A stretch of 64,000 nucleotides of DNA from Cladorhizidae sp. MBARI D1340-BT2 (lineage: Eukaryota; Porifera; Demospongiae; Poecilosclerida; Cladorhizidae), in contig JAQNBH010000013.1 in NCBI GenBank assembly GCA_028752905.1, positions 43,106,071-43,170,070 of the forward strand, given 5' to 3'. A model generated the notes under the pieces. That model worked only from the letters and a program-made list of their open reading frames with translations. It made no database searches and was not told where the DNA came from. Each line of letters starts with the position of its first letter. Position 1 is the first letter of the stretch. This document shows positions 1 to 12,900 of this stretch, piece after piece. The translations under genes and the position numbers were made by a program.

Positions 1-860
1 AGGCACAGGCTTCTCTGCCAGTCAAGTATGGTGGTTTAGGAATTCGAAGTGCTGCTATGCTTGCACCGTCTGGCTTCTGCAAGTAGCACATTCAACCTCA
101 TCCACCGGATTATGCCTGCTAGATTCCATGATTGCCTCTAACCTGATTTTGAGTGTAGACTTACCTCATTGCATCAGGATCATTCTGAGTCTCTCCCTAA
201 AGCGCCAGCTTCCTTCCATCAGAAGACATGGGGTACCCTTCGTGTCAAGGCCTCATACATTGCCTTGATGGATTCAGTACAGCATGATATTAAGTCTACT
301 GCTTGCACCAAGAAGAGTCTAGGACCTGGCTGTATGCTCTGCCTATGTCACCACTTGGTTTATACATGGATGATGAGACTGTTCAAGTGGCCACAGGCCT
401 TCGTCTGAGTATAGCACTCTGTAGCCCCCATATTTGTCATCACTGCGGTGTACAGGTGAACCAGTTAGGGAGACATGGTCTCAGCTGCAGGAGAAGTCAG
501 GGGCATCACCTAGGCATGAATGAATGACATCATTAAAAGAACTCTTGCCACTAAGATTCCTGTGCACCTATATAGAGCATTCTGGTATTTGTCGTGATGA
601 TAGAAAGTGCCCTGATGGAGCCTCTGTCTGCCCATAGAAGAATGGTCATGTGCTGGTCTGGGATGTTACATGCCCAGACACTTGCACCATCTTACGCCAG
701 CCTTATTTCAGGAGATCTGGTGTGGTAGCTGAGAGAGTTGAATTTCTCAACAAAAAAATGAACATCTTGGCCACACATCATATTGTGCCAGTGAGCTTCG
801 AGACCTCTGGATTTTTTGCCCTGAGGTCCTCTCTTTTTTTACTGTGCTAGATCGCCTAGT
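1..860 (+). pseudogene. RLE-type LINE, 3' part (copy 1)
   Basis: C-terminal half of a non-LTR retrotransposon ORF, broken into several frames; the 5' part lies outside the window. Codons at 435-488 give CHHCGVQVNQLGRHGLSC, the C-x2-C-x8-H-x4-C zinc motif that precedes restriction-like endonucleases (RLE) in R2/R4/NeSL-type LINEs. From about 608 follows CPDG, then WDVT near 656-667, fitting the PD...D catalytic core of that nuclease. A later stretch near 770-830 (HIVPVSFETSGFF) matches the family tail, which is better kept at 61313-61543. A TAG at 635-637 stands where copy 2 (33420-33450) has a tryptophan codon, so this copy is dead. It is collinear with 32797-33640. The family assignment is from motifs; the exact clade is not determined. 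Confidence 0.7.
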
Positions 861-2392
861 TCAGGAGGAGACTGGATAACATCTTTCGCACCATTTCTTG
901 CTGCAGAGGCTGTCTATTACCATGCAGCATGGTAACAGAGAAAACACTCTCTGCTGCAGCAGATGATGGTTTTGTCTATTACCATGCAGCATGGTAACAG
1001 AGAAAACACTCTCTGCTGCAGCAGATGATGGTTGAAGAACCAATAGATGTACAACTGTTAGACCACAGGCTGACAAAGTCTTTGTTCTTCGCTTTCTTAA
1101 AGAAGGGAAGTTTGAGGAGCTCCAACGCAGACAACCTGCAGTGAGCAAGACAGCACTCACACACATACACACACACTCACACACACACCAGCCCGAGGCA
1201 TACATACTGTACATGTACATGCATGTACACATGTACGAGGAGGGAGTGGAATGATAGGGAACATTTTGAGAATCTTATAGGGTCTAACAATAACAATCAT
1301 TGGTTGAAGAGCGAGTTAGCTCTTTATATGGCTAAAGCCAATGGATTATCAGCAGATATTGCCAAGCTACTATAGTGAAGAAGCTACTATGGTGGAGAAG
1401 ACACAAATCTGAAAACTTCCCAGCATTATTCTTAAGCATACCTATTATTCTCAAAATTATGCTAGCATAATTTATCTAACCCTACTGATATATATATATA
1501 GGCTATACAAGCAAGACAACATTATATTAGTCAAAAAAGAAATTTACAGGACCATAATATAAAGTACTCCAAATAGAATACAGATTTTAAACCAGAATTA
1601 TTACAGTATTGGTGGTGTTCATTAGGAAAGGTAAAGGGTCATTAGGTAAAGGGTCATGTAAATGTTTGTGTCAGCATTGGTTGATTCTTGTTTAATTTTT
1701 GTTGACCAATCATATTCATTTCCTAATTGTCATGTTATTATTTGTATTTGATAGTCAAGCAGCCACCCACAAGAAGTCAGTCAGCATAACACCAGAACAT
1801 GATATTATTTACATGTTTATTATAATACTCAAGTAGATGCATGTGCTTTGATATCATATAATACACACAGACATGTGCATTATAAGCAATTAACTGGTTT
1901 TGTTGGCGGTAATGTCTGAGGATGATCACTTCTCGGGTAAGAAAAGGTGCAGCTGTGGGTGACTCAACTCAGTTCTATTAATTGTTACAAGAATAAGCAA
2001 ACAACTAATGCACATGCATTATAAGCTCTGGTTTTGTTGAAGTCATCTGCTAGATCCAATGAGGGAACCACTGATCACTTGATGGAACTCATTTTCTTGC
2101 TACAGTTCACGTCATGCACCAGGATGGTTGTGACGACCTTTACCAACCACTGGTTGTTTGGCTCGGTAGAGAACAGATTAGTGTTGAATCGGGTTATTGT
2201 TTGCAACTGATTGGACAGTTTGGAGTCTTCTGATAGACCAATGGACATCTTATAAAGTTAAGTAGGAGGAAAGTAGAAAAGATAAAGATAAAAAAACAAA
2301 AAATTAATACACACGTGTTTAGATGTATATATATATATAAGAGAACATGGCACATTTGTATTAGGAATAAATATTGCATCTATGAGCCACAT
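861..2392. other. Gene-free duplicated segment
   Basis: No convincing gene. The stretch is AT-rich, with a (CA)n tract near 1157-1190 and short TA runs. It aligns along its length with 33641-35205, with small indels and a longer (TA)n in the other copy. Around 1030-1145 short open stretches in two frames end at a good donor (GTGAGC near 1140). They could be a relic exon that I do not recognise. Confidence 0.6.
912..1035. repeat. 62-bp direct repeat, two units, with inner palindrome
   Basis: Two adjacent 62-bp units, each holding the interrupted palindrome TTACCATGCAGCATGGTAA and the palindrome CTGCTGCAGCAG. The duplicate block at 33706 onward has only one unit, so the doubling happened after the block was copied. 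Confidence 0.85.
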
Positions 2393-3371
2393 CATGTTTA
2401 TTACTAAAGTATGTATTCATATATAATATAGACACATGCATCATAAGTAGTTGCCATGTTTATTACTAAAGTATACACACGTGCCTATGTATTCATATAT
2501 AACATAGACACATGCATCATAAGTTGCTACCATGTTTATTACTAAAGTATACACACATGCCTATGTATTCATATATAACATAGACACATGCATCATAAGT
2601 AGCTACCATGTTTATTACTAAAGTATACACACGTGCCTATGTATTCATATATAACATAGACACATGCATCATAAGTAGCCATCATGTTTATTACTAAAGT
2701 ATACACACGTGCCTATGTATTCATATATAACATAGACACATGCATCATAAGTTGCTACCATGTTTATTACTAAAGTATACAAACATGCCTATGTATTCAT
2801 ATATAACATAGACACATGCATCATAAGTAGCTACCATGTTTATTACTAAAGTATACACACATGCCTATGTATTCATATATAACATAGACACATGCATCAT
2901 AAGTAGCTGCCATGTTTATTACTAAAGTATACACACATGCCTATGTATTCATATATAACATAGACACATGCATCATAAGTAGCTACCATGTTTATTACTA
3001 AAGTATACACATGCCTATGTATTCATATATAACATAGACACATGCATCATAAGTAGCTGCCATGTTTATTACTAAAGTATATACACATGCCTATGTATTC
3101 ATATATAACATAGACACATGCGTCATAAGTAGCTGCCATGTTTATTACTAAAGTATACACACATGCCTATGTATTCATATATAACATAGACACATGCATC
3201 ATAAGTAACTGCCATGTTTATTACTAAAGTATACACACGTACCTATGTATTCATATATAACATAGACACATGCATCATAAGTAGCTGCCATGTTTATTAC
3301 TAAAGTATGCATACGTGCCTATGTATTCATATATAACATAGACACATGCATCATAAGTTGCTACCATGTTT
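2393..3371. repeat. 76-bp minisatellite, about 13 units
   Basis: Tandem units of about 76 bp that begin CATGTTTATTACTAAAG. Many carry an E-box-like CACGTG (others read CACATG), followed by a partly palindromic ATTCATATATAACATAG. The matching place in copy 2 (about 35200-35280) has a single unit, so the array expanded in this copy only or collapsed in the other. Confidence 0.95.
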
Positions 3372-3769
3372 TGTTGAAGGTCTTTGTCGTGTTAAATATT
3401 AAGAGTAAGCTTCAGAGGAAACCAACTGGTCAGTAACGTGACTACTTTATAGCAGCTGCTTGCTGACCTGGCTCAGCTAGACTCGATATTGAGTCAACAC
3501 AAGCATGTTTACTGTATTGATATCCTTTACCAATTATAAAACTGCATATCTGCATGTGCTATTTGAGGGTATGCTCTATTATTGTAGCTTGCCAGCCTGC
3601 AGTACTAGCATGCATGTAATAACACCACCAGATCCTGATCAGGTAGCAATACATTTTGTTTGTATATATGGCTATTCATATTCCTTCCAGGTCAGCTGCC
3701 TTCCATGTTCCTCACATAGGCAGACTCTCTCTGATGTCTTCATAATGCAGTTTGGCTGTCTCACTGGTA
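3372..3769. other. Gene-free duplicated segment
   Basis: Duplicated in order at about 35281-35705. A short open frame at 3505-3783 has no recognisable domain and is not conserved as an ORF in the copy, so I do not call it a gene. Confidence 0.6.
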
Positions 3770-6300
3770 CCGTGTTGCCATAATATTTTTGGTAATTTCC
3801 AAATTACTCGCCTGTGTTATCAAAACAAAATTGGCAACAAAAAATCCAAACAAAATCCAAACAATAATTTCATGAGAAATAACATACTAAAGTGTGTTTA
3901 TAGCATTTAACATGTCTTTAATAGTTCAGTATTTGGTTTAAATTCAACATTGAATAGCACTGTTAAAAGTGAATTTAATGTAGAAATCCTAGTCTGTTTC
4001 TGTGCTTCATTTTGTTGAGACCAATGTGGCTGAACAAATGTTTGGTATCAGCATTGCCATGGGGTATATATAACTAGAATGACTTTTGCGAGTTTTACCA
4101 ATGTGGAGTAGCGATACTCAGTTTCCAAGCAGTCTTTGATTTGGCTGATTGCATGCCAATACTTACCTCTGTGATGGCCGTGACTTTAGGAGGTAATGGC
4201 GAAGTGCAGAAATCCATAAATTCCTCTTGAAGGCTCGGTTTTTCACCACTTGAACTACCTGAGGAACACACTCTGCTGCAGCAAGCACCTGACCAGCCTA
4301 CTCTATTGTTGTAAGCCTGGTTAAAGCCATTTGAGATTGGAGAGTAACTTGTGACTCATAGGTAATTGTTTGACAGCTCCTTTGGCTGCAGCAATCCACC
4401 AAGCTTGGATTTAGTCTCCCTAAATTTTTCTCACATCTTCAGATGATAATCCATCCTCTTCTTCAAGGTATGATAGTGTGTTGTGACCTACGAAAACTAA
4501 AGGGAGATACTCTTCTGAGTTATCAATACAACTTGCGAAATATGTTAAGCATCACACACGTACTCAGAATTCATGAACAGCAACAGAAATTTTCGTATTA
4601 AGCCATTGAGCTCTTGGTAGAGAACATGAAGAATTGGAGATTGCTGCTGCATGTAATTAACAATTGGTAATGCAGAACATAGAAAGAGCAAGTAAGCTTT
4701 GGTCAGAGGCTTTTCAAGTACAATTTTTACTCTTCTCACTACTGCCTGCTTATCCTCAGTACTTTGAAAGTATGAGAGTAAGGCTTTATATTGCTCGATA
4801 AGGTGATTTACACAAGCTTCAAGGCTGAGCCATCGTGTTTGGCATGCTTTTAACAACTTGTGTGGCTTGCATTCCACAAAACTCTGAAATTCTTCAAACT
4901 GTCGCAGCCTCCTTGGGCTCTTCTGGAAATAATACCATACATCAGTTGTCAGATCTTCCAATTCATCAGGCAAGACTTTGCAGGCCTCATTTGCTATGTG
5001 TGAAGAGCAACTAAAGCTGGCTGCTTACATCATAACCATGACATCACTGAATTTCGTGCTCCCACCATTACATTGGCCCCATCTGTACGATTATCATAAA
5101 GGAGGGTAGTGGATTCTTGAAAATGCTCATCGATTGTGTTAAATAGCAGCTCTGCAGTTGCCCTCTCTACACTCTCTAGGGAAAAGAAGACACATCTCAC
5201 CTGTCCTTGGGTGTTATCAAAGAATCGAAGCATAATAGCAGCTTGTTGTGAATGGTAATATCAGTTGTGTCATCAGTTTGGAGGCTGAAGTATTTAGTGT
5301 CTCTAACTGCTGCGGAAATGGTTTTCCAACAATCCTGGGCAATAACTTTCAACACAGCTGTTGCTTTAGTAGTACGACTGGCTTTAGCAATAGAAGAATC
5401 AGGAAACATCAACTTCAATAGTTTGGTTACAATGATCTCCCAATTGAAAGGCAAGATGGTGCTCTCCAAGGAAATATGCGAAGAGTACTTCTGCACAGAT
5501 TACAGACTCCTCTCTTATTGGCCCAAAGTAGGGCAGTACACCCACACCATCTTTTTCTGAGTGTTTGTGTAATTTTGTTTCCTGATGTCTCCTGAGATCT
5601 CTAGTACCACCTCTTCCAAGGTTTATATCACGAAAGCACTTCATACAGAAGGCAAAAGAAGATCCCTTTCTCGAAGTTGTGGCCCATGGGAAAGTCTTTG
5701 CATACTGTCTACGATAGACACACAATCGTGGGTTTTTTGCAGACTTAGAAGACCTGATAGATGTAGAGATTTGACTGTCAATGTCAATTTGTGAAACCTC
5801 ATTATCAGAGACAGAATCCATATCTGAAGAATCTTCTTCTGGTAACCTTGAAGTACTGGGTTCTGAAGATGCCATAGCTAACTCTCTCTGACACTCACTG
5901 TGAAAGATTCTAACTCTTGCAGCAAATCAGGCTTTAAATACCCAACCAGATGGCTCATGCATGAGCATGCACATAGATCAAAGGATTCTTGCTCTGCAGG
6001 CATGCATATTCCTGCCAGACATGGGTGAACACAGGACTGGTGTAGGAATATTCCTGCACAGACCAATTGATCACATGAATATTCGTGCACAGACCAGGTG
6101 ACCACAAAATGACCACACTCAGCTAATACCACAGAAAGTGGTTTTGAAATAGGCTGCATGATCTGATATGCATGAAATGTCAAACAATTTTCTAATGATG
6201 AAAAATCCAAACATTTATTGATAAAATCCAAACATCCAAACAGAAAATTTAAGGGTCAAAAATCCAAACAGTTTGGATAAAATCCAACATGGGAACACTG
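3770..6300 (-). mobile_element. hAT transposon, decayed (copy A)
   Basis: DNA transposon around a minus-strand transposase pseudogene. The ends resemble inverted repeats: the right end reads CAGTGTT inward (rc), and the left end of copy B reads CAGTGTTGC; in copy A the left end has one mismatch. The flanks ACTGGTA (left) and ACTGGCA (right) may be a degenerate 8-bp hAT target duplication. Copy B is 35706-38044. Since both copies sit at the same place in the duplicated block, they were copied with the block, not by separate transposition. Confidence 0.6.
3930..5875 (-). pseudogene. hAT family transposase, broken
   Basis: Begins with ATG at 5875. The N-terminus is acidic and Ser-rich, followed by a BED-like zinc finger (FAFCMKC...RRHQETKLHKH, about residues 74-105). 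The next frame (5496-5197) has the hAT core MFPDSSIAKASRTTKATAVL and the first-aspartate region FSLQTDDTTDI. Then come an LYDNRTDGANVM-type block (5233-5030) and ELEDLTTDVWYYFQ...CQTRWLSLEACVNHL (4973-4545). The region 3930-4440 holds the decayed C-terminal dimerisation domain, more readable in copy B. At least four frame breaks or stops separate the blocks, so no functional protein is made. The relatives are domesticated ZBED/SCAND3-like and DUF4371-type hAT proteins. Confidence 0.75.
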
Positions 6301-7465
6301 GGACTGGCAATGCCATGGGTTTCTACCAGTCTGTCATCTAAACTTTTGGTAAAGGGTCGAACATAGGGCAACATCCGCTTCCCCCCCCAAAAAAAAACTC
6401 TGACAAGAGCCACTCATCTTTTTATATTTGCACAGCACTGGGGTGCGATGTCCCTGGACTCAGCATTTTGAAGATTATAAAGGTGTCACATGGCATGCGT
6501 AGTACAAAAATTATGCTAGGGTGGACAAAATATTACGTTAAGTTTATGTCTCTCCCCAGAGACATTATGATAGGATTTCTTTGTCAACTATCCGTATACA
6601 TAGAGAAGCTGGCTAGAGATGCAGCGAGCTCAGTGTCCATCTCCAGATATTACTTTCTGCGGCACCATATGATGTCACTCAGCAGACCCTTTACCAACAC
6701 TCGTAGAGGTTGGTAAAGGGTCTTGCCAAGCAAAACTACCTCACGCAGCTTAGACTACAAAGATAGTGATGGTTGGGATGAGCGCGTTGCAACCAGTTCT
6801 CAGATACTGCACTATACGACGCAATTTTGGAGCCAGGACGCAGTTTTTGTTTCTTTTACTCAAACATGTATTTTCAGGATTAGCCCCACCTCCAGCGATC
6901 CTTACCTGGATTTGAGACCTGTTCCAGATAAACTCGGCATCATTCCAGCCACCCATCCTAACGAGTTTGCTGATGCTGAATTTCTTCCTCTGCAAAGTGG
7001 CTGCATGGCAGCTGCATCATTTACCACCTGTCTCACTCCACTAAAGTCCCTTATTGTATGGCATGCAAGAGGCTGTAGCAAGTGGCAGGCAAGCACACCT
7101 AGGCTCAGTCTGTGAGGTGTGCAATAGCTACATATTTATATATCTTTTTACTGTTTTTCTCTCTTAGTCTTGTTGGCCAGCTTCTCTTCCCCAGCACAGG
7201 AGTCTAGCATGTTTTTTCTTCTTCGTGTTTAACACGAGCAGCTGCCACCACATTTGCTGACTGTGCAACACAAGTGACCATGTGAGGTGGACCAGTCTCT
7301 CTTTCTGTGTGTGTGTGTGTGTGCATGAGAGTCAGGCCAGCAAGACTAGCTTGCTGTCTCCATTATTACAGCAACTGTCTAGCACTCACCATTGTTCTAT
7401 ATATAGCCTTAGTTGCAGCCACGCCCACATAATTTAAAGTTTTTCTCTTTTTCCTTCCTCCCCAG
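6301..7465. other. Duplicated segment, no assignable gene
   Basis: Collinear with 38045-39243. A stretch open on both strands (6723-7115 plus; 6995-6750 and 7096-6902 minus) is fairly well conserved between the copies, and on the minus strand ends at a good donor (CAG|GTAAGG near 6903-6912). It may be a relic exon, but I recognise no domain. It also holds a (GT)n run near 7308-7322 and a C-run followed by an A-run near 6383-6400. Confidence 0.5.
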
Positions 7466-7735
7466 AGAAGCATCAAGTATTTTCAGCTGATATTCACTGG
7501 CCACATGACCCCGGCAGCTCTGGTCACAGCCATCATCTGCATCCTCCTCCTCATCTCTGTCCACTTCCTCAACATAGTTCTGCACAAGAGAGTCCAGAAG
7601 ATTCCTCTGCACGTCCGGCCCAACTTATTGTGGTGGGTGGAGTTGCCTGTGAAGAGGTTGTGCATGTTTAATGTGATGTCAGTACAAGGAGGTGTCATGT
7701 GTCCCCATCAAGTGATTCTTGCCTCAAATGTAATT
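7466..7735 (+). pseudogene. SLC26-like anion transporter exon (copy A)
   Basis: A pyrimidine-rich acceptor ends at 7465. The open frame after it reads SIKYFQLIFTGHMTPAALVT and continues into a hydrophobic helix, an acidic-to-basic loop and HKRVQKIPLHVRP. After a one-base frame change near 7622 it continues QLIVVGGVACEE. This matches the order seen in SLC26/SulP transporters: a transmembrane helix, a KELN-like loop, K(L/I)P.PIP, then E-L-(I/V)-V-V. That is family knowledge compared from memory. The same frame change is present in copy B at 39244-39520, so it predates the duplication and the exon is probably dead. There is no neighbouring exon that I can join with confidence. Confidence 0.5.
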
Positions 7736-7902
7736 TGTGGTTGACACTTATTCCTCCTCCCTATTGTATTTTTCAGCGTAGGTTATTTTGGCCTCTGCTA
7801 TATATGGTGTGGTGCACGATTGGGCCGCACATTTGCTCTTCCTAGTACTATCACCATAAGGGCTGGAATTTTCATGTGCTCATCTTACATTTATATTTTA
7901 CT

Positions 7903-8570
<668 letters not shown>

Positions 8571-8581
8571 GCTTGTCTGTC

Positions 8582-9701
8582 AGGATTGACCAACCAACAC
8601 TGTTGTGCTCTCCTATGGAGGCATGGTTTAGGGTGGGGCACTCACCTGCACAGGCTAAGACCTTGTATTGTGATGATGCTGGGCCTCAGGACTGACCAAC
8701 CAACACTGTTGTGCTCTCCTATGGTGGCATGGTTTAGGGTGGGGCACTCACCTGCACAGGCTAAGACCTTGTATTGTGATGATGCTGGGCCTCAGGACTG
8801 ACAACCAACACTGTTGTGCTCTCCTATGGTGGCATGGTTTAGGGTGGGGCACTCACCTGCACAGGCTAAGACCTTGTATTGTGATGATGCTGGGCCTCAG
8901 GACTGACCAACCAACACTGTTGTGCTCTCCTATGGTGGCATGGTTTAGGGTGGTGCACTCACCTGCACAGGCTAAGACCTTGTATTGTGATGATGCTGGG
9001 CCTCAGGACTGACCAACCAACACTGTTGTGCTCTCCTATGGAGGCATGGTTTAGGGTGGTGCACTCACCTGCACAGGCTAAGACCTTGTATTGTGATGAT
9101 GCTGGGCCTCAGGACTAACCAACCAACACTGTTGTGCTCTCCTATGGTGGCATGGTTTAGAGTGGTGCACTCACCTGCACAGGCTAAGACCTTGTATTGT
9201 GATGATGCTGGGCATCAGGACTGACCAACCAACACTGTTGTGCTCTCCTATGGGGGCATGGTTTAGGGCGGTGCGCTCACCTGCACAGGCTAAGACCTTG
9301 TATTGTGATGATGCTGGGCCTCAGGACTGACCAACCAACACTGTTGTGCTCTCCTATGGGGGCATGGTTTAGGGTTGTGCACTCACCTGCACAGGCTAAG
9401 ACCTTGTATTGTGATGATGCTGGGCCTCAGGACTGACCAACCAACACTGTTGTGCTCTCCTATGGTGGCATGGTTTAGGGTGGGGCACTCACCTGCACAG
9501 GCTAAGACCTTGTATTGTGATGATGCTGGGCCTCAGGACTGACCAACCAACACTGTTGTGCTCTCCTATGGGGGCATGGTTTAGGGTGGTGCACTCACCT
9601 GCACAGGCTAAGACCTTGTATTGTGATGATGCTGGGCCTCAGGACTGACCAACCAACACTGTTGTGCTCTCCTATGGTGGCATGGTTTAGGGTGGGGCAC
9701 T
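8582..9701. repeat. 106-bp minisatellite, about 10.6 units
   Basis: Tandem 106-bp units starting at GACCAACCAACACTG, with a few percent divergence between units. The last unit is cut after GGGGCAC by the LTR of the gypsy element. A shorter array of the same unit lies at 41821-42165. Confidence 0.97.
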
Positions 9702-9948
9702 TGTGATGTACTGAACTATGACCTTTCTGTAGTTGTTAAGTAGTCTGAACATGTATAGTTGGTCAGCTATTATGTACTTATATGGTCATGTTCATAGGTC
9801 TTCTAGAAGCTTCTAGAAGACTGTTGAATGTATATATATATCTAGCCTAGGTTACCAGTTATATAGAGAGACCTTGGAATTGCTATAATTGATTGCTATT
9901 CTGGATTGCTATTATTGATTGCTATTATTGATTGCTCAATACACAACA
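9702..9948 (+). repeat. 5' LTR of gypsy 1
   Basis: Begins TGTGATGTACTG and ends ACACAACA, so it has TG...CA ends. It contains a heat-shock-type palindrome, then a TATA run 13 bases further on, then a stretch of ATTGATTGCT repeats near its 3' end. Confidence 0.93.
9801..9818 (+). promoter_or_regulatory. Consensus heat-shock element upstream of TATA box in LTR
   Basis: The sequence TTCTAGAAGCTTCTAGAA is four perfectly alternating inverted pentamers (nTTCnnGAAn twice). It contains the classic CTnGAAnnTTCnAG core and lies inside a perfect 24-bp palindrome (9798-9821). A TATATATATA run starts at 9831. This is the arrangement expected of an HSF-driven promoter. Function is inferred from the site only. 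Confidence 0.75.
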
Positions 9949-9950
9949 TT

Positions 9951-9964
9951 TGGCGACGAGGATT
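9951..9964 (+). other. Primer binding site of gypsy 1
   Basis: TGGCGACGAGGAT starts two bases after the LTR end, as expected for a site complementary to the CCA-ending 3' end of a tRNA. The tRNA is not identified. Confidence 0.6.
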
Positions 9965-9984
9965 TTGGATCTTACTCACTCTCT

Positions 9985-12900
9985 ATGGCCACTATATTTG
10001 GTACCATTGACATCTTTCATCAGGAGTGTGATACTATCAAGGCGTACCTGGAACGAGTCCCTATCTTATTGAGCTCCATTGGAGCACCTACTTACTCACT
10101 CCTCAGTGACCTTCTGGCTCCCCAACTGCCCAGTACAAAGTCTCTGCCTGTTATCACGGCAGCTCTATTCAAACATTTTGAACCCAAACAGGCGGTAATT
10201 GCCGAACGGTTCCACTTTCACAAACGCGATCAGGCTGTGGCGGAGAGTGTTGCAGATTACGACGCAAGTCTACGCAAGCTCGCACAACATTGTAAATTTG
10301 GGGAATACCTGGAAGATGCTCTACGTGACCGTTTTGTGTGTGGTCTCCAACAGGAAACAATTCAGCGACGTCTACTGTCGGAGGCAGATCTCACATACAT
10401 AAAGGCAATAGAAATTGCCCGTACAATAGAGACGGCTGATAGGGGGACCAAATCTTTCAAGGGCTCGGAAGCGACTATTAAAAAGTTCAGCAGCCAAACA
10501 ACTCAAGCAAGGGGCACCACACCATGTCCTCGCTGTGGGCGTTCAGGCCACACAAGCAATGAATGTAGATTCAAAAATGCCACCTGCCATTCATGCGGCA
10601 AAATGGGACACATTGCACCAGTATGTCGATCTAAACCCACAGCTCAGGGCAGAGTCTTCAACAACCTCCCTACACCACAACACCATAAGAAATTCCAACA
10701 CACACACCAGATTCAATCTGAGCAATTCACACAGCAAGACTCCAGTGAGGAGGAATACCATCTGAACAAGGTGGGAGAATGCTCCTCAGCTCCGCTAGAA
10801 GTGATTATGAATGTGAATGGGAAGCGATTAACCATGGAAGTGGACACTGGGGCAGCTGTGTCTATTATCTCTGACACTACACGGAAGGCAATGTTCCCAA
10901 CCGTAAAGTTGTACAAGTCAGATCTCCTGCTTAAAACATACACAGAGGAGCGAATACCACTGGTTGGAAACCTCCATGTGCGTGTACAGTATGGCAGTCA
11001 AGAGGCAAAACTTGTGCTGGTGGTCATTCGAGGTGATGGGCCTAGTTTGCTGGGTCGCAATTGGCTTAAATATATCAAGCTTGACTGGAAAAAAATTGCG
11101 GCTGTCTATTCGACGAAATCAACAGCAGTCAAGACCTTACTTCAGCGACATGAAACACTATTTCGAGATGACCTGGGGACAGTGTCATCCTATCAAGCAA
11201 CCTTGCACTTGAAACCAGATGCCATTCCCAAGTTTTACAAGCCTCGTCCGGTGCCATTTGCCATCAAGAGTGCCATTGGACAGGAGCTAGACAGAATGGA
11301 GAAACAAGGAGTCATTGAAAGAATTAATCACAGCGAGTGGGCGGCACCTATTGTGGCAGTGCCAAAGAAGGATGGGCGGTTCCGTATCTGTGGAGACTTT
11401 AAGGTCACCATTAATCAGAGTCTAGCAGTGGACCAGTACCCATTACCCAGGCCAAACGATCTCTTTGCCACGTTAGCAGGAGGTAAGGTTTTTACAAAAT
11501 TGGATCTCTCTCAAGCCTATCTACAGGTACCTTTGGATGAGAAGTCTGCCTCCTACTGTGTCATTAACTCCCATCAAGGGCTGTATAGGTGCAAGAGGTT
11601 ACCATTTGGAGTGGCTTCAGCACCAGCCTTGTTCCAGAAACTGATGGACTCCATGCTGCAAGGAATTCCGGGAGTCATATGCTACATCGATGACATTCTT
11701 GTCAGTTCGACGGATGAAGCAAGCCACCTGAAGACACGGGAAACAGTACTAACACGGTTGGAGGAGCATGGATTCCGTATGAAGGAAGCAAAGTGCCAGT
11801 TTCTGATGTCCTCAGTTGAATACTTAGGACATCAAGTTAACCAAAGTGGCATCCAAGTGTTACCTGATAAGGTAGAAGCCATTACTAAGGCACCTACCCC
11901 GACAAATGTGCGGGAAGTGCGTGCCTTCCTTGGGCTACTGAACTACTATGGGAAGTTCATCCGTAACCTGACCACCATCATTCATCCATTGAACACTCTT
12001 CTCAAGGCAGATAGGAGTTGGAACTGGACCACCGAATGTGCACAGGCTTTCCAACTAGCGAAACAACAACTCATGTCTGCGAAAGTACTCACTCATTACG
12101 ATCCCGGACTCCCCATCAATCTAGCTGCTGATGCATCTGGCTATGGAGTTGGAGCGGTTATTTCCCATGTATTTCCAGATGGGTCTGAGAGACCTATAGC
12201 ATTTGCATCACGCACACTGTCTACTAGCGAAAGGAACTACGCACAGATTGAAAAAGAAGCTCTATCACTAATATTTGGCGTAAAACAATTCCACCAGTAT
12301 TTGTACGGGAGGAAGTTCAACCTCATAACAGACCACAAACCACTCACAACTATTTTTGGGCCAAAGAAAGGCATTCCCTCATTGGCAGCTGCTCGACTCC
12401 AGCGGTGGGCAGTTCTGTTGACTGCTTAAACCTTCAACATCCAATACAAACCAACACAGTTGCACTGCAATGCGGATGGGCTCTCCCGGCTGCCACTACC
12501 CCTTGCAAGTGATGTATCATTGACTAAGGAAACTGGTATTCATGTTTTTAATATGGGCCAACTTTCTTCACTACCAGTCACTTCACAAGATATTCAAAGG
12601 GCCACACGGGAAGACAAGTTTCTAGGCCGAGTATATGGCTATGTCAAGAGTGGATGGCCAGAGGACGTACCTCAGGAACTCAAACCATACCAGTTACGGC
12701 ACGACCAAATTGGTATCGAAAGTGGATGTCTCATGTGGGGAATTCGGGTGATTATACCTGAAGCACTACAGTCGAGCATTCTACGATCATTACATGACAC
12801 TCATCCTGGAATCGTACGAATGAAGGCGAATGCACGGAGTTATTTTTGGTGGAATGGATTGGATCAGGCCATTGAGACACTGGCAAAGTCATGCTTGACA

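Noticed and set aside
861..1232. 123-codon minus ORF, also present at 33641-33964
   Set aside because: It is conserved only because the block is duplicated; the peptide is dominated by a translated CA repeat and has no domain.
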